Below are positions 1-8,500 of a stretch of DNA of 11,516 nt, piece by piece (the first letter of the stretch is position 1; every line of letters begins with the position of its first letter). The stretch comes from SLFT01 sp964493075 (GTDB taxonomy: Bacteria > Hydrogenedentota > Hydrogenedentia > Hydrogenedentales > CAITNO01): the NCBI GenBank assembly GCA_964493075.1, contig CAZBNU010000124.1, positions 1 to 11,516 of the forward strand, written 5' to 3'. The notes under the pieces were generated by a model, which worked only from the letters and a program-made list of their open reading frames with translations, did not search any database and was not told the DNA's origin. A program made the translations under genes and the position numbers.

Positions 1-56
1 TAACCTCAACGCAACACCATCGGTGTGGCATCAACATAACCCAAAGGAACAAGAAT

Positions 57-1490
57 ATGGACAGTTTCAGCATCACCCGGCGCGCCTTTCTGGCGGCCAC
101 GACGACGACGATGGCATTCGGCGCAATCAAAACCGACAAGGGCAAGGAGTATATTGAAGCACCACCGGTAACGCCGAATACGGCAAAGGTCATCCCCCGC
201 AAGCTTTCCCCGAATGAGAAGGTTAATGTCGCCGCCATCGGTGCGGGCGGCAAAGGCTCCTCGGACATCATGAGCTGCATGAAGCTCGGCGAAAATGTTG
301 TCGCCCTGTGCGATGTGGATTGGGATCGCGCCGGTGAAGCCTTTTATCGCATGCCCGATGCAAAGCAGTTCAAGGACTACCGGATCATGTTGGAGAAGAT
401 GCCGGAAATTGACGCGCTCACCATCTCCACGCCGGACCATACTCATGCGCCCGCCGCGTACATGGCGATGATGATGGGCAAACATGTGTACGTACAGAAG
501 CCGCTCACCCACACGGTGGCGGAAGCGCGCCTGCTGAAGAATGTTGCCGCCGAATGCGGCGTGATGACTCAGATGGGCAACCAGGGACATTGCGGCAACG
601 GCGTGCGTACCCTGTGCGAAATGATCTGGAGCGGCGCCATCGGTAATGTGCGCGAAGCCCATGTGTGGACGCACCGGCCTGTGTGGGACAACCAGGGCAT
701 GGCCGAACCGCTGCCGCCCGAAGTGGCGCCGGAGAATCTTGACTGGGATCGCTGGATTGGCGCTGCGCCGTGGCGTCCGTACAATCATAAACTTGCGCCC
801 CATGACTGGCGTGCCTGGCTGGACTTCGGCGGCGGTTCCCTGGGCGACATGGCGTGTCACATCATGGATCCGGCTTACATGGCATTGAAACTGGTGGAAG
901 CCACTGACTATACCGTGGAAGTGGTGGAACAGAAGGGCCGCAATGAACAGACCTTCCCCATTACGACCACTATCAAGTATTCCTTCCCGGCACGGGGCGA
1001 CATGCCGCCTGTGGAGGTGTACTGGTATGATGGCCACTATCCCGACCCAAATACGGGCGAAAAAGTCTACAACCGACCGAAGCGTCCGGCAGGCATCCCT
1101 GAAAACCAAAAACTCGGCGACGATGACTTGAATGGTTCTTTCTTCGTCGGCGACAAGGGCATTCTCACGGCAGGCGAATATGGCGGTCAGCCACGGCTTA
1201 TGCCCGCCACCGAAATGAAAGACTACCAATATCCAGCGGAAACCATGGAACGCATCCCCGATGAAAGCCCCTACTTCGACTGGCTGCGAGGCATCAAGGA
1301 AGGCAAGAAACCCTGCTCGAATTTTGACTATGCAGGCCCCTTTACGGAAATGGTAAACTTTGGTAACCTGGTCGTAAAATCCGGTCAGAAACTGCACTGG
1401 GACAACATCAAGGGCGTGGTGATGGATGTGCCGAACGCCGCCGAGATCGTGAGCAAGGAATACCGCAAAGGCTGGGAACTCCCCTGTTGA
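57..1490 (+). CDS. Tat-exported Gfo/Idh/MocA family NAD(P)-dependent oxidoreductase
   Basis: The 477-residue product starts with a twin-arginine signal: T7-R8-R9-A10-F11-L12, then a weakly hydrophobic Ala/Thr stretch to about residue 23. Folded, cofactor-loaded export to the periplasm is therefore likely. A Rossmann domain follows, with the dinucleotide loop GAGGKG at 62-67. The family's EKP motif appears as QKP (147-149). The C-terminal alpha/beta domain carries GGGSLGDMACHIMDP (258-272), whose Asp264 and His268 match the usual catalytic D-x3-H segment. Family members oxidise or reduce sugars, inositols and related polyols; the substrate cannot be read here. Length fits the longer Tat-exported subfamily. 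The ATG has AAAGGA about 8 nt upstream, and starting there includes the whole Tat motif. No other gene is visible in the 56 bases before it, so its operon context is unknown. Family call firm; substrate unknown. Confidence 0.92.
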   Translation: MDSFSITRRAFLAATTTTMAFGAIKTDKGKEYIEAPPVTPNTAKVIPRKLSPNEKVNVAAIGAGGKGSSDIMSCMKLGENVVALCDVDWDRAGEAFYRMPDAKQFKDYRIMLEKMPEIDALTISTPDHTHAPAAYMAMMMGKHVYVQKPLTHTVAEARLLKNVAAECGVMTQMGNQGHCGNGVRTLCEMIWSGAIGNVREAHVWTHRPVWDNQGMAEPLPPEVAPENLDWDRWIGAAPWRPYNHKLAPHDWRAWLDFGGGSLGDMACHIMDPAYMALKLVEATDYTVEVVEQKGRNEQTFPITTTIKYSFPARGDMPPVEVYWYDGHYPDPNTGEKVYNRPKRPAGIPENQKLGDDDLNGSFFVGDKGILTAGEYGGQPRLMPATEMKDYQYPAETMERIPDESPYFDWLRGIKEGKKPCSNFDYAGPFTEMVNFGNLVVKSGQKLHWDNIKGVVMDVPNAAEIVSKEYRKGWELPC

Positions 1491-1515
1491 CGGCGTTTTC
1501 CCGAAAGATTATCAA

Positions 1516-1558
1516 AGGGCGGGCAACCGAAATGGCTGCCCGCCCTGTTTCATTTTTT
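1516..1558 (+). terminator. Strong intrinsic terminator after the oxidoreductase gene
   Basis: A perfect 10-bp GC-rich stem (AGGGCGGGCA at 1516-1525 pairing with TGCCCGCCCT at 1537-1546) encloses an 11-nt loop. It is followed by GTTTC and a run of six T at 1552-1557. It lies 26 bp beyond the stop codon at 1490. The opposite strand reads TTTGATAATC after the stem, so it may also stop the convergent transcript from the hydrolase gene, but less efficiently. Confidence 0.9.
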
Positions 1559-1604
1559 GTGTTGCTAGGCTTCCATCTTGCACCACAATACATTCATAAC
1601 TTAT

Positions 1605-3938
1605 TTACGGGCAGTTTGCCCGAATGGAATAAGCCCATCCAGTACTTGTATGCGGGCCGTAGACTACAACCCTGAAGGAGTTTTCTGCGGACTTAGTGAA
1701 AATGCCGTCTGCACTTCCGGCACCCGGTCCGGACAGACCACCGGGATATAGCTCAGGATTACTGTCGTAGTCGGAAGTACTGCCGCGCCAGCCGGTATCC
1801 AAAGCCGTGCCGCCAGCGTATTGCACCACGAACTTATCAGGAACGCTGTAGGCGTCAAACTGGATGTCGAATATAGTTCCATCAGGCAGTTCGCTGATAT
1901 CCCACACATCCACGGTGGTGCCATAGCCGCCGCCCTGTGATGCCATCCAAGTGTCACACACATTCAACTCATATTCACGCAGTTGTTCTATAATCGTAAT
2001 GGTAATGCTGTCACTGGCAAGGGGCGTGCTGCCACCGGGGCTGTAGAGGTCAACGGTAACAGCAAAAATACCGTCCTCGTATTTGTTGGACACTTCGGAA
2101 TCAATCCTGTTCCCGGGCGTGTCACTGGCGGTACTTCCATTTCCGAAGTCCCATTCGTATACGTAGTCGCCTTCGGGCGATGCCGTCGCGGTGAAGGTGT
2201 GTTCGTATTCTGTTTCGCCCTCCACCATTTCGTAGTTCACATCACCGCCCACAATGGTAACTTCTATCTCGGTATCCACTTCATATTCTTCGCTCTTGAA
2301 GATGCGGCTGCCAGCCTCCACCTGAACATACAGTTTATCACCGTCAAAGGCTTCATAATAGGCCTCTTCGGTGTTCAACGGGGTGCCAGCGGCGATATAG
2401 ACGCGCAGCGGTTCCTCCACCATATCGCCCACACTGTTCTTTATCTTGTGGATAACACCGTCCTTGAACAAAATATCGCGCGTCTTTGTGATGCTGGTGG
2501 AATCCGCAAAAATCAGCTTGCCGGGTCCTGTGTAAGCAACACTCAGTCCCGCACCCGTCCATGCAGGATCGTTCGTCTGCAGGTGTTTCATTTCCGCGTC
2601 GAGGTCCATCACCATACGGGTGTACCCGTCGCCTTCTTCAGATTCAGGATCGCTGAAATCACTCACAACCTCCATGGTTGGAAAGAACAGGTGCATCAGG
2701 TCGGCACAGGCGTGTGTGGCTACAGGAATCAGCACGTAGCGGTGGTAGAACGCGTAGGACGGAGGAATCTGGTACGGCCCGACACCAACAGCATGGTCGG
2801 CTATTTTTTCCTTTACCGATTTGTCCGGATCAAACCAGTGGAAACTGAGTCTTTCCTGGGTCATGGGTGTTTTTTCATTGGTGAACGCGCCATAGAATCT
2901 TTTGGTGGTGCGATCAAAAAGGAAGCCCTTGATGGTGCGTTCTTCCTTGATGAGGTTCTTGAACTGGGGGCGGTCATAGGGAACCTTGATGCCCAGTGCG
3001 TAGTCTTCATAGGAAGTATTGGTCGGAATAACCCCATCCTCTTCATCGAAAATGGTGTCCGCCGAATAAAAGTACATATTGGTGAAGGTGGCCACCTTTT
3101 TGAAGAGTTGATCCGGAATCTGCAGCTGCCCGCCAGCACTCATCAGACTGTTGGCGATACGGCTGTCCACAACGCCCACAGCAGCGGCGTGCGTCACATC
3201 GCTGGGCTTGATATTGCTCTCTATCGGTTCGGATAAGGGATGCGAGTCATTGCGCACATGGGCGGGTTGGGTCATGTCTGCCAGCATGTGCATGGTTTCG
3301 CCGAGGGCACGATACGCCAGCCCCAGCCAGATGCTGCGCGCCTCTTCGGCGTTGGCCGGACTGAACGAAACGTCCGTTTTCCAATGGCTATCCAAGGTTA
3401 TCTGAAAATTATCTTCATCAACCTCCAAGGCCTTTTTATAATACTGCAAGGCTTTGTTAAAACAGAACGGGTTATCGCCGTGGCTCAACCCCCAGCTTCG
3501 GGCATCCGTTTGCGGATCATCATACCAACCGTGAACTTCTGATTGATCGGTCAGATAGGTTTGTCCCCACTTGGAAAAAGGATCGTAGAAATGGCGTACC
3601 GAAGCGTACAGGTGCGGCTCGTCGGCCCAGTCGCCGCCATAGACGATCCAGTTGCCGAGCTTGAGCGTTTTTTCCTCTTTGGTATAGTCCGATTGCCTTA
3701 GCCCGGTGCTTGTTACGCCAATACCCCGGTAAGATGTTGTAAGGCTGCTCTTGGGAAATACGCCTTTCTTGTACTTTTCCATACCGGAAATAGCGTAACT
3801 ACGCCAGAACACTTTCAGTGCCTCGTAGTTGATCTGCCGGTGCGTGGGTTGTTCCCAGGCAACAGCCGTGGCAGCAACAAAGAGTAATACACAAGAGAAA
3901 AACAGGTGGGTCGAAGTTTTGAAAAAAGTGCGGTACAT
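1605..3938 (-). CDS. Secreted zinc-dependent phospholipase C / S1-P1 nuclease-like protein with PKD domain
   Basis: The 777-residue product has a Sec signal (about 1-27, cut after AVA) that would leave Trp28 as the mature N-terminus. In zinc phospholipase C and P1 nuclease, the mature N-terminal Trp is itself a zinc ligand. Here Trp28 is followed by His33 (W1/H6 spacing as in P1), then WADE (Asp106), RHFYD (His116), H217-x3-D221-x5-H227 and H409-x3-D413. Together these resemble a trinuclear zinc site. About 180 residues separate H227 from H409, far more than in P1 nuclease, so the last pair is the least certain assignment. A PKD domain follows (about 565-650, with YEWDFGNGS), then an unrecognised beta-rich domain with one Cys near each end (655-777). 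The start has AGGAG 8 nt upstream. It is probably cotranscribed with the lipoprotein gene 24 bp upstream. Whether it cuts phospholipid or nucleic acid cannot be told. Confidence 0.78.
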   Translation of the reverse strand: MYRTFFKTSTHLFFSCVLLFVAATAVAWEQPTHRQINYEALKVFWRSYAISGMEKYKKGVFPKSSLTTSYRGIGVTSTGLRQSDYTKEEKTLKLGNWIVYGGDWADEPHLYASVRHFYDPFSKWGQTYLTDQSEVHGWYDDPQTDARSWGLSHGDNPFCFNKALQYYKKALEVDEDNFQITLDSHWKTDVSFSPANAEEARSIWLGLAYRALGETMHMLADMTQPAHVRNDSHPLSEPIESNIKPSDVTHAAAVGVVDSRIANSLMSAGGQLQIPDQLFKKVATFTNMYFYSADTIFDEEDGVIPTNTSYEDYALGIKVPYDRPQFKNLIKEERTIKGFLFDRTTKRFYGAFTNEKTPMTQERLSFHWFDPDKSVKEKIADHAVGVGPYQIPPSYAFYHRYVLIPVATHACADLMHLFFPTMEVVSDFSDPESEEGDGYTRMVMDLDAEMKHLQTNDPAWTGAGLSVAYTGPGKLIFADSTSITKTRDILFKDGVIHKIKNSVGDMVEEPLRVYIAAGTPLNTEEAYYEAFDGDKLYVQVEAGSRIFKSEEYEVDTEIEVTIVGGDVNYEMVEGETEYEHTFTATASPEGDYVYEWDFGNGSTASDTPGNRIDSEVSNKYEDGIFAVTVDLYSPGGSTPLASDSITITIIEQLREYELNVCDTWMASQGGGYGTTVDVWDISELPDGTIFDIQFDAYSVPDKFVVQYAGGTALDTGWRGSTSDYDSNPELYPGGLSGPGAGSADGIFTKSAENSFRVVVYGPHTSTGWAYSIRANCP

Positions 3939-3962
3939 ACTATGATCTCCTGTAAAGGGGGA

Positions 3963-5024
3963 TTAAAACTCGTAAAGAACCCAGTTGCCGTCCACTTTCA
4001 TGAACGTGATAAAGAATTCGTAGCCATCAATGTCCACCACATACTCGGCAATGCGGTTTCCAGGCAGGAAATCCACGTTGCTGCTGAGGAAATTGACGGT
4101 TGCTGTGGAAAGCAGGTCGGCAAAGGATTCCATGGCTTCCGGCTTTGAGTTGAACAGTTCGCTATAGGCAACCTGCTTGTCGCCATGAATATGAACCACC
4201 GCCGCGGCCACATCTTCTTCCTTCAAGGCCGTAACAAAATCGTCCACGACATCCGAAATGGATTCTTTTTCCGCGTCCAGATCAGGATAATTCTCCCAGC
4301 CAGGGTCTTCTCCCAAAGCCAACTCCGTTTCCAAATCGGGAAGGGAAAGATCATCTGCCACAGCCACCGCCAGGTTCACCGCACTTCCGGATGAAATGAT
4401 GGTGTCCGCCACTGGTGCCTGACTCACCACATGTCCCTCCGCAATGGTGTTGCTGAACTTCTTGGTCACGCCACCCACTTCAAGACCGGCATTCTCCAGG
4501 GCTGTCTTGGCATCTTCCTGGCTCATGCCGATCACATCGGGAACAGTAACCGGTGGTCCATTATTTTCCCCTTCTCCTTCATCATCTTCCGTGCCGTAAA
4601 GCGTCATCTGGGAAATGTAAAGTTCCGTAGTAGCGCCTGCAGTCGTCTGCACGCCTAACACATAATAAACATTATCATTGATGTCAACCGTACCTACGTC
4701 CCACAATCCCTCGTCCACGTTGGTCTCATAGATATTGCCTGGCGGCAGCAGTTCGGTTAGGAAATTCTCGCCCCACTCCGTATCTTCGGGCGGGGCAATG
4801 AACACGCCGGCAAGGTCCACGTTCAGGTCATTGTTAATGCGTATGACCGCCTTTTCTCCCAGGCAACCGCAGCCGCAACCGCTGGATGCCTGCTTGAGGT
4901 CAACGCCAAAAAGTTGCCCGATCCAGTCCAGATTCTCCCAGGACGCATCGCAACTTGTGAAGATGCCTATGGCGCAGGACGCCAGGATAAACAAAAGGGT
5001 TTTGAAGACGGATGTCTTTCTCAT
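3963..5024 (-). CDS. Lipoprotein with one PASTA domain and an NTF2-like C-terminal domain
   Basis: The 353-residue product begins MRKTSVFKTLLFILASC. Two possible lipobox cysteines are present, C17 (LASC) and C25 (FTSC); C25 follows a better-sized hydrophobic core. A CGCGC cluster sits at 50-54. After a beta-rich segment (about 55-145) comes an acidic Glu/Gly linker (145-156). Then there is one PASTA domain (about 158-222: VPDVIGMSQEDAKTAL, later VVSQAPVADTIISSGSAV). The C-terminal part (about 255-353) looks like an NTF2/DUF4878-type domain ending in DGNWVLYEF. PASTA domains are best known for binding muropeptide or peptidoglycan, so an envelope-anchored binding role is inferred. I start at the internal ATG because AGGAG lies 7 nt upstream and a signal peptide follows immediately; an in-frame ATG 38 codons earlier would bury that signal. 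It is the first gene of the pair with the hydrolase. Confidence 0.8.
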   Translation of the reverse strand: MRKTSVFKTLLFILASCAIGIFTSCDASWENLDWIGQLFGVDLKQASSGCGCGCLGEKAVIRINNDLNVDLAGVFIAPPEDTEWGENFLTELLPPGNIYETNVDEGLWDVGTVDINDNVYYVLGVQTTAGATTELYISQMTLYGTEDDEGEGENNGPPVTVPDVIGMSQEDAKTALENAGLEVGGVTKKFSNTIAEGHVVSQAPVADTIISSGSAVNLAVAVADDLSLPDLETELALGEDPGWENYPDLDAEKESISDVVDDFVTALKEEDVAAAVVHIHGDKQVAYSELFNSKPEAMESFADLLSTATVNFLSSNVDFLPGNRIAEYVVDIDGYEFFITFMKVDGNWVLYEF

Positions 5025-5031
5025 AAGTACG

Positions 5032-5036
5032 CTCCT
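5032..5036 (-). promoter_or_regulatory. Ribosome binding site that fixes the lipoprotein start
   Basis: On the minus strand AGGAG lies 7 nt before the ATG at 5024. The longer in-frame start at 5138 has no comparable site and would add 38 charged residues ahead of the signal peptide. Confidence 0.8.
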
Positions 5037-5211
5037 ATTGCTGTTCACATGTTCTGCAAAGAGTAAATCAATATCTAATTCATGTCGTAGAGGATTCGTT
5101 AAAGTAGAAGAAGCATTCCTGCCTCTTCGCCCTAACATGTAAAAGGTCGGGAAAATATTCCTATTGGAGACTCATTACCTTATTGATGGTTTTCTCATAG
5201 TTCAAAATATT

Positions 5212-5226
5212 TGAGAATCATTATCG
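5212..5226 (-). promoter_or_regulatory. Fur-like operator palindrome
   Basis: The plus strand reads TGAGAATCATTATCG. It matches the 7-1-7 Fur consensus TGATAATNATTATCA at 13 of 14 or 15 positions, depending on how the free central base is counted; the mismatches are the fourth and last bases. It sits just past the expected start site of the minus-strand extended -10 promoter, where bound repressor would block transcription of the lipoprotein/hydrolase pair. A small inverted repeat TCAAA-ATA-TTTGA (5202-5214) overlaps its edge. The area is AT-rich, which raises the chance of accidental matches, and no fur gene is in the window. Confidence 0.4.
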
Positions 5227-5234
5227 TCGGGCAA

Positions 5235-5243
5235 AGTATACCA
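5235..5243 (-). promoter_or_regulatory. Extended -10 promoter for the lipoprotein/hydrolase pair
   Basis: The minus strand reads TGGTATACT, a match to TGnTATAnT. No good -35 hexamer lies 16-18 nt upstream, which is tolerated when the TGn extension is present. Transcription would begin near 5228 and give a leader of roughly 200 nt before the lipoprotein ATG. Confidence 0.4.
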
Positions 5244-5528
5244 TATTTTGTCGTTGGAAATACGAGATATGTGTTTTCTCTTATATCTGCCATCGCTTCT
5301 TTGAATAGTTAACATCATTATTCGTCATTTTGTCTCCTGCCGCTAACGTCGCCTGAATAAAGGGTAATGAATATGGAAGTACACCCGTGAATATGGTATT
5401 GTAGAGATACAGGTAGTACCGCACAAAGGGAAGTTATTGCGTCTATTAAGCCTGCATCGAAGGGAAGGCCGTCTGATCTATGAATCAGCCGTGTCTCATC
5501 TTTTCGAGCAGGAGCAAGGAGTTGTTCA
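5244..5528. other. AT-rich intergenic region upstream of the sensor kinase
   Basis: I see no credible gene here; the short open frames have no start signal and no recognisable product. Two copies of TGAATATGG (5368-5376 and 5388-5396) lie exactly 20 bp apart, two helical turns. The second runs into a possible plus-strand extended -10, TGGTATTGT (5394-5402). That is followed by the inverted repeats TGTA-GAGA-TACA (5400-5411) and GGTA-G-TACC (5412-5420). This is the likely kinase promoter, but none of these matches is strong. A good Shine-Dalgarno, AAGGAG, lies at 5516-5521. Confidence 0.35.
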
Positions 5529-8500
5529 ATGGTCAACTCGAAGAGAAGACAAGAAATACAGGAAAAGATATCTGCCGCCATACTTGGGACTATTCTGCCG
5601 CTGACAGCCACCGGCATGATTATTGGCGTTATAGCCCTGTTTTTTTCTCAAGGCCAGCATTTTCGTATTCTAGCTGCCTTGCTTCTGCTTGGTGTTGTAC
5701 TTGCCGCCTTATGGCTGCTGAGACAGGGGAAGACCTTTTTGTCCGCTCATCTCCTTACGGTTGGCATATTCGTAATTATTATCGCAGGCATGACACTAAA
5801 CGGAGGCGTTTTTTCGGCGGGTTATAAAGGCTTCCTCATCCTTATTCCGCTGGTGGCATGGTTTTACGGCCCGCGCATGGCAATCCTTGCTTTTGTGACT
5901 TGTGTAGCAATGGGTGGTATTTTTTTGCTTTTGGATGCTTCCGATCTGCTGCGTGATGCGCCCGCACCTGAACCGTGGCAAATTTGGATTTTTACCAGTA
6001 TTGGCGCCATATTGATTATGGGCATTACTGCCATACCCAGTTTCATGCTTTACAAAACGTTGGATGAGAGTGAAAGAAGGCGCCTTGCCCTCCGAGAGGC
6101 ATATGATCGTGAAAAGCAAGCCATCGAATCTCTGAAGGAGCATCAACAGGCACTTCAGAAACTCAATGCACGTTATGAGGCGCTGTTTTCCAATGCGGGC
6201 GATGGCATTCTGCTGCTCGACATGGACTTAAACATTGTATCGGTGAACGATACCTTTGCACGCATACACGGCTATACGGTTGAAGAAATTAAACGTATGG
6301 GGATAAAGGGCTTGAATCCGGGGGCGGACGATGTCCCACCAGAAATGCTTACCGACCTGCAGGCAGGGGAAATTCAGAAATTTGAAGTCATGCACCGGCA
6401 TAGAGACGGTCATCTTTTTCCCATGGTCGTTACAGCAAGCCTTATTGATACGGATGGCGACAGGGTAATCATTGCCACCCACTATGATTTGAGCGAACGT
6501 AAGGAGCGCGAAGATTATGCTGCGTTGCTCGGGCGCATGCTGGATGAAGCGCCTGCCTCCATCACGGTACATGACAGGGAGGGGCGTTTCTATTATGCCA
6601 ATCAGATGACAATTGATCTGCATGGGTATTGTGACATCAATGAGTTCATGGAGATTAACCTGCATGAACTGGACGTTCCGGAAAGCCAATCGCTCATTGT
6701 CGAGCGGATGCGTGCAATTGACGAAAATGGCGAGATGCGGTTTGAGTCCGCCCATTACCGCAAGGATGGTTCAATACTGCCACTGGCAATACACGCCAGG
6801 ACAATAGAGTGGCAGGGGCGTCCGGCGCTGCTCAGCATTGCCTCGGACATTTCTGAACGCAAGCGCGCCGAGGAAGAGGTTAAGCGCGCCCATGATTTCG
6901 TCGGCAATGTTATCAATGCGATTGGCGACCCGGTATTCGTGAAAGATGAAGAACACCGCTTCGTACTGGTCAATGACGCCGAGGTGGCATTGCTGGGCTA
7001 TCCCAGAGAAGAACTTATCGGGAAAAACGATAAGGATTTCTTCCCGAAAGAGGAGGTAAAGGTTTTCTGGGAAGGCGATCAACAAGTGCTTGCATCCGGC
7101 ATTGAAAATGTCAATGAGGAAGCCATCACAGACATGCGCTCCGGCGAAACCCGCGTCATTGTAACCCGAAAGACACGCTATGTGGATTCCCGCGGCAGAC
7201 GGTTTATTGTGGGCATAAGCAGGGATATAACGGACCGCAAGCGGTCGGAAGACGCTGTAAAACGCGCCTATGACTTTGTTGAAAACATTATCAATGCAAT
7301 TGCTGACCCGGTATTTGTAAAGGACGAGGAACATCGGTTTGTGCTGGTTAATGACGCAGCGTTGGCGTTGTGGGGGTACCGTCGCGAAGAACTCATTGGA
7401 AAAACGGATACGAATTTCTTTGCGGAAGATGAAGTGAAGGTATTCTGGGAACGGGATCATCAGGTACTTGTGACAGGTGAAGAAAATATCAATGAAGAGT
7501 CTATCACAGGTATGCGGAAAGATGAGACACGCGCCCTGATAACAAGAAAAACACGTTATGTTGATTCTGCCGGGAAACGGTACATCGTTGGCATCAGTTC
7601 CGATATTACTGAACGCAAACGTGCGGAGGAGGCCCTGCGAATCAGTGAGGAACGTTTCCGCATCGCTGCCGCAACGGTAAGCGATTTTATTTATGAGCGC
7701 GACATGACTACCGGCGAAGCAGAGTTCTTCGGCGATATGGAAGGTTGTCTGGGATACGCGCCCGGCACCTTCCCCCGGTCTCTTAACGGTTGGCTGGAAT
7801 GTATTCATCCTGATGACTTTGCGCAAGTATTGCAGAATTTACAGCAGGCACCGGAACACGGCGGTAAGTACACCCTCGGCTATCGCATTCGTCGCGGCGA
7901 CGGTACTTATGCCAACTGGGAAGAAACAGGCATTATATTACAGGACAGCAATGGGACGCCCACCAAATGCGTGGGCAGCGCCAATGATGTGACCGCTCGC
8001 AAACTGGCGGAAGCGGACCGCGAGAAGATGGAGGAGCAACTGCGGCAAGCGCAGAAGATGGAAGCGGTCGGTTTGCTGGCAGGTGGCGTCGCCCATGAGT
8101 TCAACAATCTGTTACAGGTTATTCTGGGTCTTGTGGAAATGGTGCAGATGGATGTGGGGGTAGACTCTTCGAACGGCCGCCTGCTTGAGGATGTCAACCG
8201 TGCAGGGAAACGGGCTGCCGAACTCACCCAGGAACTGCTGGCTTTCAGCCGTCGGCAAACCCTTATGCCGGTCAATGTGGACCTTAACGCCCTCGTAGAC
8301 GCGGAGATAAACATGTTGCGCCCCCTGATTGGCGCCAATATTGATGTTCACTTTATCCCCGGCGCTGCGGTAAATACCATACGCGCTGACAAACGGCAGA
8401 TTGAAGTGGTCCTGATGAATCTGTGCATCAATGCACGGGATGCCATGCCCCACGGCGGGCTGCTGACCATAGAAACGGACTGCGCTGAATTGGATGCTTT

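Noticed and set aside
14..26. Small hairpin ACACC-ATC-GGTGT upstream of the oxidoreductase gene
   Set aside because: Only five base pairs and no following T run; too weak to call a terminator or regulatory element.
6..1397. 463-codon open frame on the minus strand opposite the oxidoreductase gene
   Set aside because: It is antisense to a complete, clearly recognisable Gfo/Idh/MocA gene, has no recognisable domain and is His/Arg-rich as expected from a reversed frame.
1608..1622. Hairpin CGGGCA-GTT-TGCCCG at the 3' end of the hydrolase gene
   Set aside because: The stem lies before the stop codon in the transcript and no T tract follows, so it is not a convincing terminator.
1983..3236. 417-codon plus-strand open frame inside the hydrolase gene
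   Set aside because: The minus-strand protein has a signal peptide, metal-site motifs and a PKD domain; the opposite frame shows none of these.
5025..5138. 38-residue N-terminal extension of the lipoprotein
   Set aside because: It would place charged residues ahead of a clear lipoprotein signal. The internal ATG at 5024 has AGGAG at proper spacing.
5480..5827. 115-codon plus-strand open frame overlapping the kinase start
   Set aside because: No ribosome binding site or recognisable domain, and most of it overlaps the well-supported kinase frame.
6771..7826. 351-codon minus-strand open frame over the PAS3/PAS4 region
   Set aside because: Antisense to the kinase. Its internally repeated look comes from the duplicated PAS domains on the real strand.
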